Positions 42,625 to 53,229 of a DNA stretch of 64,000 nucleotides are shown here, piece by piece. The translations under genes were made by a program, and so were the position numbers. The notes under the pieces are model-generated. The model was not told where the DNA came from and made no database searches. It was given only the letters and a program-made list of their open reading frames with translations. The stretch's first letter is position 1. Each line of letters opens with the position of its first letter. The stretch is taken from assembly GCA_012103075.1 (NCBI GenBank), contig JAAVLQ010000003.1, positions 806,001-870,000 of the forward strand, given 5' to 3'. This DNA comes from Brucella cytisi (GTDB lineage Bacteria > Pseudomonadota > Alphaproteobacteria > Rhizobiales > Rhizobiaceae).

Positions 42625-43127
42625 TTACGCCTTTCCGAGACGCTTGCGCAGTTCTGCATTTTCGGCGCGCAACTTGTCCGCCAGTTCCTTACGCAATCTG
42701 ACGTTTTCTGCTTCCAACTCTACCAACATCTTGAGATCGTCAGAAGTCGCCACTTTCGCCTTCGGAGATGTCTTTTTCGCGGCGTTCTTCCAGTTGTAAT
42801 AGGTCTGTTCGCTAAGGTCAGACTTTTGCAGAGCGGCTTTGAGAGTTGTCTTTCCGTCCTTCATAGACTTCTCAACAGCTGCAAGCAGGGAAGCACGCTC
42901 GGCCGGCGAGTACCTTTTAATTTTTCGATCAGCGGACCCGGAAGTAGCAGAAGCTGAAACACGGGACACAGCAGCGGGCGATTTTGCTGCTTTGACCGCT
43001 TTAGGAGTTGCCGCAGTGGCCTTAGGTTCTGATTTTTCCGAGGCGCGCGTGTTTTGGGTTTGGCTGCTGCCGAAACCTGTGCCTCAGCTTTAGGCGAATT
43101 GTTTTCTACTGCTGCTTTGTCAGCCAT
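42625..43127 (-). CDS. SyrB-like regulator
   Basis: About 167 residues. ATG at 43127 has AAGGAGG 9 bp upstream. An Ala/Lys-rich N-terminus (ADKAAVENNSPKAEAQVSAA) is followed, after a shift near 43040, by KIKRYSPAERASLLAAVEKS, TLKAALQKSDLSEQTYYNWK (a transposase-like HTH) and a leucine zipper, LVELEAENVRLRKELADKLR. This matches the SyrB-like regulators of rhizobia, small DNA-binding proteins related to the IS helix-turn-helix. Divergently transcribed from the next gene; the two share similar C-terminal zippers. Confidence 0.75.
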
Positions 43128-43271
43128 TGGTGATGCCTCCTTCATTGGCAATTCGATAATCTGGCTCGTCCACCGGTATACATTGGAATGCTTAATACAT
43201 CGAAAAGCTTGCATCCTCCAACAATCTGATCAATTCCGCTTGTCCTCAGAGTGCAGGAGGCTCATTGTTCG

Positions 43272-43916
43272 TTGAATAACGGAGACGAACTCGCTAGCAA
43301 TAGCTACAAGTCCAAAGGACGTTCGCGAAGTTTCAGTGACATTGATCAGGAAAGCCGATTGCGGATGAAGAATCCAAACCGCCACGTCGTCGTCGAGTAT
43401 AAAAACAGGCGCTCCAGAAAGGCTACCAACGCCTTGTGGGGTACTATGGACCTGAAATCGATTGCAAGCGACATCGAGAGTGAGCTGCCACCTTCGTCCG
43501 ATGCACCAGCCCGGTTGGATGTGTTAGCGGACACAGCAAGCAATGCCATTGCACGCGCACCTGAACCGGAACTGCAAGTTGATACCGAGGAAGTAACCGC
43601 CTCCGGACAAAATGTACTGCCCAGTTCGCAGCATGACATCCCCGGCGATCAAGGGCACACCAGCCCAGACGCACCTGAACGCCCGGATGAGGCGGTCAGC
43701 CCGCCAGAAACAACCAGTCGCAAGACCTTGACAAAGAAGCGTCGAAACCGGGACCGGGCCCAAACGACAGTTCAATCGGACATTCTGCGTGAACTGGCTA
43801 CGTTGGAGAAGGAAAATGCCGAACTCAAGCAGGAGCTGATCATAAGCTTGCACGCTGAAAACGATGAAATAAAGCTAATGCTCCTGCGATTGGCGAAGCG
43901 CCGGTCCGGAAGATAA
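43272..43916 (+). CDS. Coiled-coil protein paired with the SyrB-like gene
   Basis: About 214 residues; a TTG at 43272 is the most likely start (ahead of NNGDELASNSYKSKGRSRSF). The N-terminal part is basic (KNPNRHVVVEYKNRRSRKAT) and continues NALWGTMDLKSIASDIESEL; the middle is low-complexity, acidic and Pro/Ser-rich. The C-terminus ILRELATLEKENAELKQELI is a leucine-zipper heptad that resembles the C-terminal zipper of the divergent SyrB-like protein, and the basic N-terminus suggests DNA binding. The sequence is intact. Function unknown; heterodimerisation is an inference from the shared zipper. Confidence 0.6.
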   Translation: MNNGDELASNSYKSKGRSRSFSDIDQESRLRMKNPNRHVVVEYKNRRSRKATNALWGTMDLKSIASDIESELPPSSDAPARLDVLADTASNAIARAPEPELQVDTEEVTASGQNVLPSSQHDIPGDQGHTSPDAPERPDEAVSPPETTSRKTLTKKRRNRDRAQTTVQSDILRELATLEKENAELKQELIISLHAENDEIKLMLLRLAKRRSGR

Positions 43917-44061
43917 ACAAGCACGAGACTTTTGCGCGCATATGCCTGTTTAGCGCATTATGTCGTGATACTTCTGAGATTTCGGCTCCGGGAACCGGAA
44001 TTGCTTCAGTAGGCGCTGTCACATCGACTAATCGTCAACATGCCAGCGGTATTCGAGTTTC

Positions 44062-44385
44062 ATGAATAAGCAGGCTCTGACATACAACAATCATTGCTTT
44101 CAAATTTTTATCGTGGCTCGTGCAATCTGGCTGGACTTCCGTTTCAATCTCAGTTTGCGTGAAGTTGAGGAAATGATGCTCGAGCGTGGCGTTGTGGTTT
44201 CTTACGATACTATCCATCGATGGTGTCGGTTGCATGTGGCGCTGCTTGCGCCGCAAGCAGCCTTCGGCCAGCGATGCTGGCATCTCGATGAAGTCGTTGT
44301 TCGCATCGGTGGCAGGAAGTGCTGGTTGTGGCGCGCAGTTGATCAAGATGGCTACGTACTGGATGAAATTGTGCAAACCCGTCGC
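44062..44385 (+). pseudogene. IS6-family transposase, N-terminal half
   Basis: Reads FQIFIVARAIWLDFRFNLSL, REVEEMMLERGVVVSYDTIH, RWCRLHVALLAPQAAFGQRC, WHLDEVVVRIGGRKCWLWRA and VDQDGYVLDEIVQTRRN, the N-terminal half of an IS6-type DDE transposase with the first catalytic aspartate in HLDEVV. It stops being family-like near 44385, where it meets a second IS6 fragment on the other strand. The C-terminal half is missing. Confidence 0.75.
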
Positions 44386-44394
44386 AATACCGTT

Positions 44395-44618
44395 TCACCG
44401 ACGTTCCATTTTCGAGTGACTCGACGTTTCTTGCGGTTGAAGCGCTCAAGCAATTTTGGACTGAAATATTGCGTCCAACAGTGGACTGCCGAATGGTCGA
44501 GATCGATACCGCGTTTAGCCATCATTTCCTTCAAATCGCGCAATCTCAGATTGTAGGAAAGGTACCATCGCACACAAAGTAAGATTGCGGACTTATCGAA
44601 ATGACGGCCCTTGAACAT
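44395..44618 (-). pseudogene. Second IS6-family transposase, N-terminal half
   Basis: Minus-strand start FKGRHFDKSAILLCVRWYLS, then YNLRLRDLKEMMAKRGIDLD, HSAVHCWTQYFSPKLLERFN and RKKRRVTRKWNVGET, ending at the junction with the plus-strand IS6 fragment. It belongs to a different IS6 subgroup (IS26-like). Confidence 0.75.
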
Positions 44619-44675
44619 CGCATAATCCCGGCTTGCTTGAAAACCGGATCATACATTAGCGACCATTGAAGGAAA

Positions 44676-44690
44676 GTTTGCAACAGTTCC
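44676..44690 (-). repeat. IS6-type terminal inverted repeat
   Basis: On the minus strand this reads GGAACTGTTGCAAAC, close to the IS6-family terminal repeat (GGxxCTGTTGCAAA). It lies 58 bp upstream of the minus-strand IS6 fragment start and so marks the surviving outer end of that element. Confidence 0.65.
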
Positions 44691-44849
44691 GAATAATGTG
44701 GCGCGGTGGCACCAACGCTTTTGTTTTGCAAAAGTCAGGCGAGAAGTTTAAACTTTGGTGGGGTCTTTTTGCGATATGTGAACGATACCAGAGAAGAGAT
44801 CGATGATGAAGAAAGGTTGCAGGAAGGCGGCAACACCTTCCGACCCTAG
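44691..44849. other. Unassigned stretch before the VgrG fragment
   Basis: About 160 bp outside the IS6 end. No gene was recognised; it could include the 5' limit of the truncated vgrG. Confidence 0.35.
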
Positions 44850-45479
44850 ATCCTGTTCCATCCCTTCGACCGCACACCGCCGGATGGCAAGGCCTGCCTC
44901 GACAGGATCTACGATCTATTCGCCGTATCGGTTCAAAGCCCGCGGGCCGATGCGGGAACAAGTCTCGCAGGCTCCGGCACAGGTGTCGGGTCCGATGCAT
45001 CCAGCCCCTTCCCGCTGCCCGGCATCATGAACACAATCATAGGAGCGTTCCAGTCAACATCGGTCGGTGTGGCCAAGGCCGAGCAGATTGGCGTCAGAAT
45101 GGTAACCAACATCGGGCAAACGGAAGCCCGGCAGGTCGGTAAGCAACAAAATCTGACGATTGGTAGCGAGCAATATGTGGAAGTTGGAACCGGGCAATAC
45201 ACCCACGTCGGCGAGAAAATTACCGTTAATGTAGGCAAGCTCTATAATCTCATCTCCGACGAAAAGTACCACGGTGAAGCAAAGATCTGGGAGATTTTCG
45301 CAGATGATGAAATCCACCTTTCAATTCCGGGTGGTTACATCTCTTTGACGAAAAACGGCATCAAACTATTTGCGCTGACGATCGACATCGAGGGCAACCA
45401 GATCAACTTCAAAAAAGGGGGCCGGGCAAAGGTAGCTCGTGTCTTAAGAAAATGTCCCAGTCTTCTACACCCTTTATGA
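44850..45479 (+). pseudogene. vgrG: VgrG C-terminal fragment (type VI secretion spike)
   Basis: About 205 codons, 5'-truncated. FDRTPPDGKACLDRIYDLFA starts the readable part; the repeat-like needle follows: NTIIGAFQSTSVGVAKAEQI, GVRMVTNIGQTEARQVGKQQ, NLTIGSEQYVEVGTGQYTHV, GEKITVNVGKLYNLISDEKY. These gp5-type VGxxx repeats form the triple beta-helix of VgrG, and IDIEGNQINFKKGG is the usual end. The gp27-like head is missing. The stop at 45479 comes just before the adaptor gene. Confidence 0.75.
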
Positions 45480-45491
45480 GGAGTCGAACGC

Positions 45492-46444
45492 ATGGATGCC
45501 GGTATTCCTAACGCAATCGATGCTCAACCAGATGACACTCAGTCGGACCGCGATGTTCTTCGGACGGCGCTTGACACAATGCCGACTCCAATTTTTGCGG
45601 TACTAGATGGCTGCTATTTCGACGACTTGAAAGAAGAGCTTTCAAAGTCCGGCATAATAGGCCGTTCGCTCTTTTGAAAGGTGGAAGCGCGGATATTCAA
45701 CGCGATGGGCCATGGCTTGTCTCTTTACGAGAAAGGGAAGTCCGCGAACAAATCGAAGAGATCGCTCAGCAACGGCCTTGCGCTGTATTTTGGTCGTGCC
45801 AAGCCGGGGAACAGGCATTGTGGCGTCATCTCCGCAGTATAAACCAAGTTTTCGCGCCTGATGACCGAGTGCCCCAAAACGACGGTAGATCAGGGCGGCC
45901 GGTGACCTACGAAAGAGTATTGTTTCGTCATTGGGATCCAAACGTACTCGGCGGTTTCCTTCCGCTCTTTTCCGTCGAGCAGTTGGCGCGGCTTCTTGGG
46001 CCAGCTGATGGTATTCTAGTCAACGTTTCCGAGAGCGGCAGGTTCAAACGGGCGCTTAGGCCTGCCTATCTTCCCAAGATGCCACAAGGGCCGCTGAGAA
46101 TTCAGCCAGAGCAGATTGAAGCTGTTTCGCAGTCAAAGATCAGGATCATGGTTGGACGTGTTTCGGAGTATCTCCGCTTAGTTGCAGGAGAACAGACACG
46201 CGGTATGTCAAATGACAAAATTTCAGCCTTTTCACACAGCTCAATCACGGAAGCTATGGATCTTGGTGTTACCTCGGAAGGCTCTCATTGCCGATGGGCG
46301 TATATGAAACTTTTGTCTGGTGGGCGCATATCGACTTCACCCAGCGTAATCGGTGCAATGCGGGCAGATGACGTTGATATTTCTCCTAATGACCGAGTCA
46401 CCATCCTGATGCAGAAAATTATTCAGGAAACACGGAGACTCTGA
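45492..46444 (+). CDS. DUF4123 type VI effector adaptor
   Basis: About 317 residues with one shift near 45662. ATG with GAGGAG 9 bp upstream. It contains the DUF4123 block: PTPIFAVLDGCYFDDLKEEL, PWLVSLREREVREQI, VFWSCQAGEQALWRHLRSIN and YERVLFRHWDPNVLGGFLPL. DUF4123 proteins chaperone effectors onto the VgrG or PAAR tip. The stop overlaps the start of the effector gene (46442-46444), which supports effector identity of the next gene. Confidence 0.82.
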
Positions 46445-47100
46445 TGGCTGCTATCCTGTTCTATCCTCCTTTTTGGGTCGCCGCAGGAGAAGCGGCGACT
46501 GCCGCAGCGCCGTGGGTTCTCGGAGCTCTTGGCGTTGGTGTCACCGCTAAAGTCATAACAGACAATATGAGCACTGCTGAAGACAAGGCACAGGCGATTG
46601 ACCAAAGCGGTACCGCTGCTGATACGTGCGTAACCGGTAACTGCCCACCACCCAACGGCGGCTGCAAGTTCGATAATTACAACAAACTCGATTGCGAAGG
46701 CGGCCAAAAGAAGCATCACATCATCGCCGACTATGTGATCCGCGCTGGCAAACGGCTAGATGCAAACATGCGCTTACCCAATGCTCCGTCATTGAATGAC
46801 GGGCCCAGTATTTGTCTCAGTGATACGGAACATTCTAGCGTTCACCGACAAATGGATGCGGCCGTCGCCAATCTCGGCCCTGAGGCGACGCTTGGCCGGG
46901 TAAAAGATATCGCTATGAAGGCGATTGAGAACGTAAAGCCTGAATGCAAAAGCAAAATGGATGATATAAAGTCCAAGATAAATAATGCATTTGAAAAAAT
47001 GGGTGACGACGCCCCTGTCCGACACCAAAAGTCGCCGCTTCCAAAGGGTGATCTTCTTGACAGGTTGTTTGGTCGCGGCATCGATTCTGGTTTGAGGTGA
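46444..47100 (+). CDS. Putative HHI-type nuclease effector
   Basis: An intact 218-residue protein starting on the last base of the adaptor stop. A hydrophobic N-terminus (AAILFYPPFWVAAGEAATAA, PWVLGALGVGVTAKVITDNM) is membrane-active or chaperone-bound. A central CVTGNCPPPNGGCKF is followed by KKHHIIADYVIRAGKRLDAN and GPSICLSDTEHSSVHRQMDA, i.e. HHI plus a distant H-x-x-x-H spacing like AHH/HNH-fold toxins. I infer a DNase-type antibacterial effector delivered by the VgrG/DUF4123 module. The exact toxin family is not recognised. Confidence 0.6.
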   Translation: MAAILFYPPFWVAAGEAATAAAPWVLGALGVGVTAKVITDNMSTAEDKAQAIDQSGTAADTCVTGNCPPPNGGCKFDNYNKLDCEGGQKKHHIIADYVIRAGKRLDANMRLPNAPSLNDGPSICLSDTEHSSVHRQMDAAVANLGPEATLGRVKDIAMKAIENVKPECKSKMDDIKSKINNAFEKMGDDAPVRHQKSPLPKGDLLDRLFGRGIDSGLR

Positions 47101-47110
47101 GGTCTAGATA

Positions 47111-48069
47111 GTGAGTCAAATACGTTTTCGAACCGGATATGCTAAGTACTCGGACCTCGCCATGTTGTTGGCGTATGTTGGGGAAAGCGACCCGTTCGAT
47201 CCACCGACCAAGGTCATCGTACTTGATGACGCAAAATCCAAGGCCGAGTGGGGCTTGGAAAACTTTGATGATGTCTTCATAGATGTCTGCACCTTCCGTT
47301 CTAGTACAATGGACCGACCGGCGTTTGTCTGCGTCACGGAACAAGGCAAAGTTTGGTTCCAACTGCAGGATCGCCTCATTGAGGATATTCCCGGTGCTGG
47401 CCTCTCCAAACCTACATCGCTGAAGCTCGGCTATATTGGGGGTATTCGACAGCTAGGAAGCGAACTCTTTGCTTTCGGCTACGCTGGCCAGATATATCGG
47501 CGGGCCGCTCCGGGGAGTGGAACCATTTCGATCAAGGTTTAATAGGTGTTCCCGGAGACCAATACGACATTACAGACATGTGCCTGTCCGGCGAGACATT
47601 CTATGCAGTGACAAGAATGGGAGGCAAAGGACGCATCTATTCTCGGGACAGGGGACTTTGGATGCCCCAAGGCAATCCATCAGGAGAGTGGCTGAATGCT
47701 GTCCAAGCGGATCAAGAAGGAATGATCTGGATTTGCGGTCGCAATGGCACACTTTTGAAGGGCAATGCTGCAAACGGTTTCACGCTGGTTGGCGACCCTG
47801 ACTGCAATGAGGAATTCCTTTCCGTTGCGCTATTCGAGGGAAAGGTCTGGTTGAGTTCGGCGACTTCGCTCTACACATGGTCGTCGAACAGGTTGAGAAA
47901 GGTTTATACGGGGGTATTTCCCAATATTCGCAGCGCGAACCGTTTGCAGGTCGTTGATGGCGTTCTGTGGTCGTTCGGCTACGACGATGTACTGCGATAC
48001 GACGGTAGCACATGGAAACGTTTCGTCTGCCCCGGAACAGAGCCTTTTCCTGCGCATAGGGCCGATTGA
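47111..48069 (+). CDS. Putative immunity protein with beta-propeller repeats
   Basis: About 319 residues with one shift near 47512; a GTG start at 47111. Repeated blades are visible: FVCVTEQGKVWFQLQDRLIE, LFAFGYAGQIYRR, FYAVTRMGGKGRIYSRDRGL, MIWICGRNGTLLKGNAANGF, VWLSSATSLYTWSSNRLRKV, LWSFGYDDVLRYDGSTWKRF. Each ends in a G-x-V/I-W/Y pattern as in propeller proteins. It directly follows the effector, which is the expected place for immunity. The role is inferred by position. Confidence 0.6.
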
Positions 48070-48178
48070 TAGGGGAACTAATGATGCCGACATCCAGTAA
48101 AGGCCCGAAATGTTGTTTGATCGCAACCGACCGAGAATGTCCTTCTCGCCGTTGCCTGATTAGCATAGCGGTCCAGTT

Positions 48179-48585
48179 TTGAGTGACGCAGCAATTAATA
48201 CACCTGAGATCGTTTGCCGGCCCATGCTTGAGCGAGACATTAATCATGTCCACCACATTCACACGAGTTGCGTCCGGCATACATTGAGAGAGTATTACTC
48301 GCCGATTGAAATTCGAGCTTGGCTCTTAGGGCGACATCCCCAAGCTTACTGGCAAGCTGTTTTGGCCGGAGAAGATTACTGGATTGCGGATTACGACGGA
48401 ACCCCTATCGGGTTCGCGAGTAAGCGACAGGACGAATTGCTGTCACTTTTCGTTGCTCCTGCATGGCAGCGTTCTGGCGTCGGTTCGCTATTATTAGGTT
48501 ACAAAGATCGTCTGGGGAGATTTGGCAGTTGAAAGCGACTTTGAACGCGGTCGGCTTTTATCAACGGTTTGGATTCAGACCATAG
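48179..48585 (+). CDS. GNAT family N-acetyltransferase
   Basis: About 135 residues; a TTG start at 48179. Motifs: IVCRPMLERDINHVHHIHTS, DYWIADYDGTPIGFASKR, LLSLFVAPAWQRSGVGSLLL (the acetyl-CoA loop, Q-x-x-G-x-G type) and, after a shift near 48515, ATLNAVGFYQRFGFRP, the usual FY..xGF end. Substrate unknown. Its place inside the type VI module may be passenger or a protective factor. Confidence 0.75.
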
Positions 48586-48672
48586 CAACCGCCTACCAAA
48601 AAAAAGACGTGTCAGGATACCCTATGTCCACATGCAAAGAATTTGACTGAAGGTAAGACGAAAGGAAATCCC

Positions 48673-48906
48673 GTGGGACAACCTGTTGCCCTCAAAGGCC
48701 CTATGCAGGTCTGCCCAATGGTCGATCCCGGCCCAAAACCGCACATCGGTGGCCCGGTGATATCGACGCAACAAACGTTTGTCACGGTCGATAGCGTACC
48801 CATAGCGACTGTAGGCGATAGCGTGCTCTGCACGGGTGTATCAACCACGTCGGACAAGTTGGGATCGTGTGTGGAAGCCCCCGTTTATGCAAGAAGGGCA
48901 TTGTAA
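48673..48906 (+). CDS. PAAR-like type VI spike-tip protein
   Basis: About 78 residues. A GTG start at 48673 is favoured by AAAGGAAA 6 bp upstream. It reads GQPVALKGPMQVCPMVDPGP, KPHIGGPVISTQQTFVTVDS, VPIATVGDSVLCTGVSTTSD, the PAAR-like fold with cysteines and histidine that coordinate the tip metal. The last residues (VEAPVYARRAL) are atypical and may follow an indel. It would sharpen the VgrG spike. Confidence 0.7.
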   Translation: MGQPVALKGPMQVCPMVDPGPKPHIGGPVISTQQTFVTVDSVPIATVGDSVLCTGVSTTSDKLGSCVEAPVYARRAL

Positions 48907-49028
48907 CATTAACGTATGAGCGATGGAGGTGTGCGATCTTGCAGCATGACACAAGCCGCTCGAGCCCTCCTTTATCGCGGCCACCGATTTCCAGCCGTCG
49001 TGATTGACCATGCCGTCTGGCTCTATTA

Positions 49029-50276
<1,248 letters not shown>

Positions 50277-50297
50277 CCTGATTGACGCTGAATCCGC

Positions 50298-51946
50298 ATT
50301 GCCTCACTAGAAATGTTCCCTGATTGTTGGCCGTTGCCTCATCTGATTTGCTCCCAGCATTTGTGGGTGCGGAGCAAATCAGATGAGGCTGATCAGCGTG
50401 ACGACGAAGAAGGAATTGGTTGCTGCTCTGGCAAAGCGCTATGCGGCCGGAAAGCGGGAGGAAAAATCGCAGATCCTCGATCAGTTCGTATCGATCAGTG
50501 GGATGCATCGAAAACACGCGATGCGTTTATTGCGGGGGCAGATAAGCAACCGCAATCGCGAACGCGGGCGCAGATTTATAACGAGGCGACCCGACAGTCT
50601 CTTATTGTTCTGTGGGAAGCCTCTGACCGCATCTGCGGCAAACGATTGAAGCCCTTGCTGCCAATTCTGATCTCGGCGATGGAACAACATGGCCATTTGA
50701 AGTTAGACGATCAGGTCCGCACACTTCTGCTACAGATGAGTGCGGCTACCATCGACCGTGCATTGAAAAGCGTGCGAGAAACAGCAGGCGGCCGTCGACG
50801 CCGACGTTCCGTTGCTTCATCGGCATTGAAGCGGAGTATCCCAATTCGAAAATTCTCCGACTGGGGTGATCCCGCACCGGCTTCATCGAGGCCGATCTTG
50901 TGTCGCACTCCGGTCCCAACGCACGCGGCAGCTTTATTCATACTCTTGTCCTTACGGATATTGCGACCGGTTGGACCGAGTGCGCGCCTCTGATTGTTCG
51001 CGAACAGAAGCTCTTGACGGAAGTTTTGACCGAGCTTCGCCGCATGATGCCGTTCCCGCTGCTTGGCTTTGATACGGATAACGATAGCGTATTCATCAAC
51101 GAGACCCTCAGGGACTATTGCGTTCATTCAGATATCGAATTCACTCGCTGTCGGCCATATCGCAAAAATGATCAGGCTTATGTGGAGCAGAAAAACGGAT
51201 CGGTCGTCCGCCGAATTGTTGGCTATCATCGGTATGAGGGTGTTGAAGCTGCAGCAACACTTGCGGAGCTTTATCGTTCGGTACGCTTGTTCGTGAACTT
51301 CTTTCAACCGTCGTTTAAATTGCTCGAGAAGCAGCGAAATGGAGCGATGGTCAAGAAGCTCTACTCTTCTCCCGCGACGCCACATCAACGGCTATTGTCG
51401 GATGCAAGGACGGCGGTCGAGGTACGCGACCCCTTGGTGCGCATGAGTGAGCAACTCGACCCTGTGATGCTCCTCCGAAACATTCGTGCAGGACAACAGC
51501 GGCTTGCCGACATTGCGCATCAGGGAGCACCCTCAAGCGAGGCTCCCGATATCGAGAGCTTTTGCGAAGCCTGCGTATCGCGTGGACGGAGGGCGAAGTT
51601 CGTCCGACCGCGAAAGCAAAGCCAAAACTGAAACGCGAGCGACGGCGGCCTGACCCGCTGGTTAACGTCACGAATGATCTTTACAGTTGGTTTGAAGCTG
51701 AGCCATGGAGAACCGGCCGGGAGCTACTGGAGCGACTTCAAAGCATTTATCCCGGCGAGTATCCTGATGCACTAATCCGTACGGTGCAACGACGGGTGAA
51801 AGCCCGGCGTCGCGATCGCGCGCATAGAATGATATTCGGAAACGAGTCTGGCGAAGATGAACAACTACCAGCGCTCAGCGGGGCTTAGGGAGCATTCTGG
51901 TGAGGCAATATGCTATCCGTTCGGGAGCATTTTTCGATGAGGCAAT
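50298..51946 (+). mobile_element. DDE insertion sequence with doubled terminal repeats
   Basis: The left end has two related inverted-repeat units, ATTGCCTCACTAGAAATG (50298...) and GTTGCCTCATCTGATTTG (50333...), 35 bp apart. The right end mirrors them at 51888-51909 (GGGAGCATTCTGGTGAGGCA...) and 51923-51946. The single transposase gene fills the interior (50383-51888). The elements are about 1.6 kb; no target duplication was identified. Confidence 0.75.
50383..51888 (+). CDS. Transposase, integrase catalytic domain (rhizobial ISNCY type)
   Basis: About 500 residues with shifts near 50575, 50850, and 51590. ATG at 50383. It begins RLISVTTKKELVAALAKRYA and SGMHRKHAMRLLRG (HTH), continues DRICGKRLKPLLPILISAME, then the rve-type core: FIEADLVSHSGPNARGSFIH, TLVLTDIATGWTECAPLIVR, LLGFDTDNDSVFINETLRDY and RPYRKNDQAYVEQKNGSVVR, which give D, D and E residues. 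The end reads RTVQRRVKARRRDRAHRMIF. It is a common transposase in rhizobial genomes. Confidence 0.8.
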
Positions 51947-51956
51947 ACGAATCTCA

Positions 51957-52618
51957 CCTAGATTGCCGCTATGCACGTCAATGCCCTGCGTGGTCATTTT
52001 GCCGAACTTGGCATTGTCGTACCACAGGGGCTCACAACGCACGACAGCTAATCGCCATTCTGGAAGATGATGAACGATACATCACGCAAGCCGTTCGTAT
52101 TGCTCTCGGACCGCTAGTGACAACCTTGATAGAGATCGAAGGGCAGATCGCAAAGCTTGACAAGGCGATCCTCGCTGCGCATCGCAACGACGATGTCAGT
52201 CTCCGGCTTTCGACAATTCACGGAATTGGCCCCTCATCGCCGCTTGTCTTTCCGCCAGCGTGCCGGACGCAAAGCTGTTTGAGGACCGGCGAGTTTGCAG
52301 CACTGGCTGGGCCTTGTTCCCAGACAGCATTCAACAGGTGGAAAGCCAAGGCTGGGCTCCATTTCCAAAATGGGCAACAGACGCATGCGCAAGCTTCAGG
52401 TGGTCGGGGCACATGCCGCGCTTTACAGGATGAAGAATGGTAAGACCCAATCTCCATTGGCGGGCTGGGCGCGAACCCTGTTGGCGAAGAAATCCTTCAA
52501 ACTCGTTGCGGTCGCCCTCGCAAACAAGATTGCCCGCATTGCACGGGCGATCATGGCGCGGAATATACAATTCCAGCCGGACTTTCTGCCTGATCACCGG
52601 GCACCGGCTTCAGTCTAG
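51957..52618 (+). pseudogene. IS110-family transposase, 5'-truncated
   Basis: About 215 codons of the C-terminal domain: NALRGHFAELGIVVPQGLTT, IAILEDDERYITQAVRIALG, DVSLRLSTIHGIGP, FAAWLGLVPRQHSTGGKPRL, GSISKMGNRRMRKLQVVGAH, AALYRMKNGKTQSPLAGWAR and KSFKLVAVALANKIARIARA. This is the transposase_20 domain. The N-terminal DEDD catalytic part is lost at the junction with the ISNCY right end. Several shifts. Confidence 0.75.
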
Positions 52619-53229
52619 GTATACAGAAGCGAAGAAGCTTTGCCTTTCGGGGCACCACAGTTGGCGGAGTGATGATGGTATGATGTGACAGAAAAGCGGA
52701 ACGGACCGCACGAGTCGAAGAACCCGCGGTGCTGTCTTGCGCATCAACAGCACGACAATATGATAGGGATCGGTTCTCGCGGACAACATCAGGGCCAGCG
52801 GTCATATCGTGCCGTAAAACAGGCCGGAGACATGACTGCACCCGACCCGCAAAGCTAAAACATCACCAAAATCACATTGCCAAACAGGCGCCATCCAGAC
52901 ATGACAGCGCCATCAGATCGTTTAACCCCGTTTCCAGCTTTTCGCCGCCATTCAGGAGAAGAGGCGGATATCGGGAAGACTTTGGGTATGGTTGTTACGG
53001 TGGAATTTAAAAGCTGATCTTTTATTTCCACATACCGCGTATGCACTTGCGGAGATCGATCAGGCCCCGCCGGGTCGCCCGCTGCTGGGGGTCTCTGTTG
53101 ACGCCGCCTTCGGCCAGACTGTCCGTTCGAAAAGAGGTAAAATGTTATGAGGGATGAACCGCGTACGCGCCGCATAAACATGTCGATCCCCTTTGGCTGA
53201 TTGGCCATATGTGTAAAATCGTTGCGGTG
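52619..53229. other. Gene-free stretch between IS110 and UvrD remnants
   Basis: About 610 bp. No ORF on either strand has family-like content and no repeat or RNA was recognised. Confidence 0.4.

Noticed and set aside
42508-42957. A plus-strand ORF over the SyrB-like gene
   Set aside because: It is the complement of the SyrB-like coding sequence, which has a ribosome site and family motifs.
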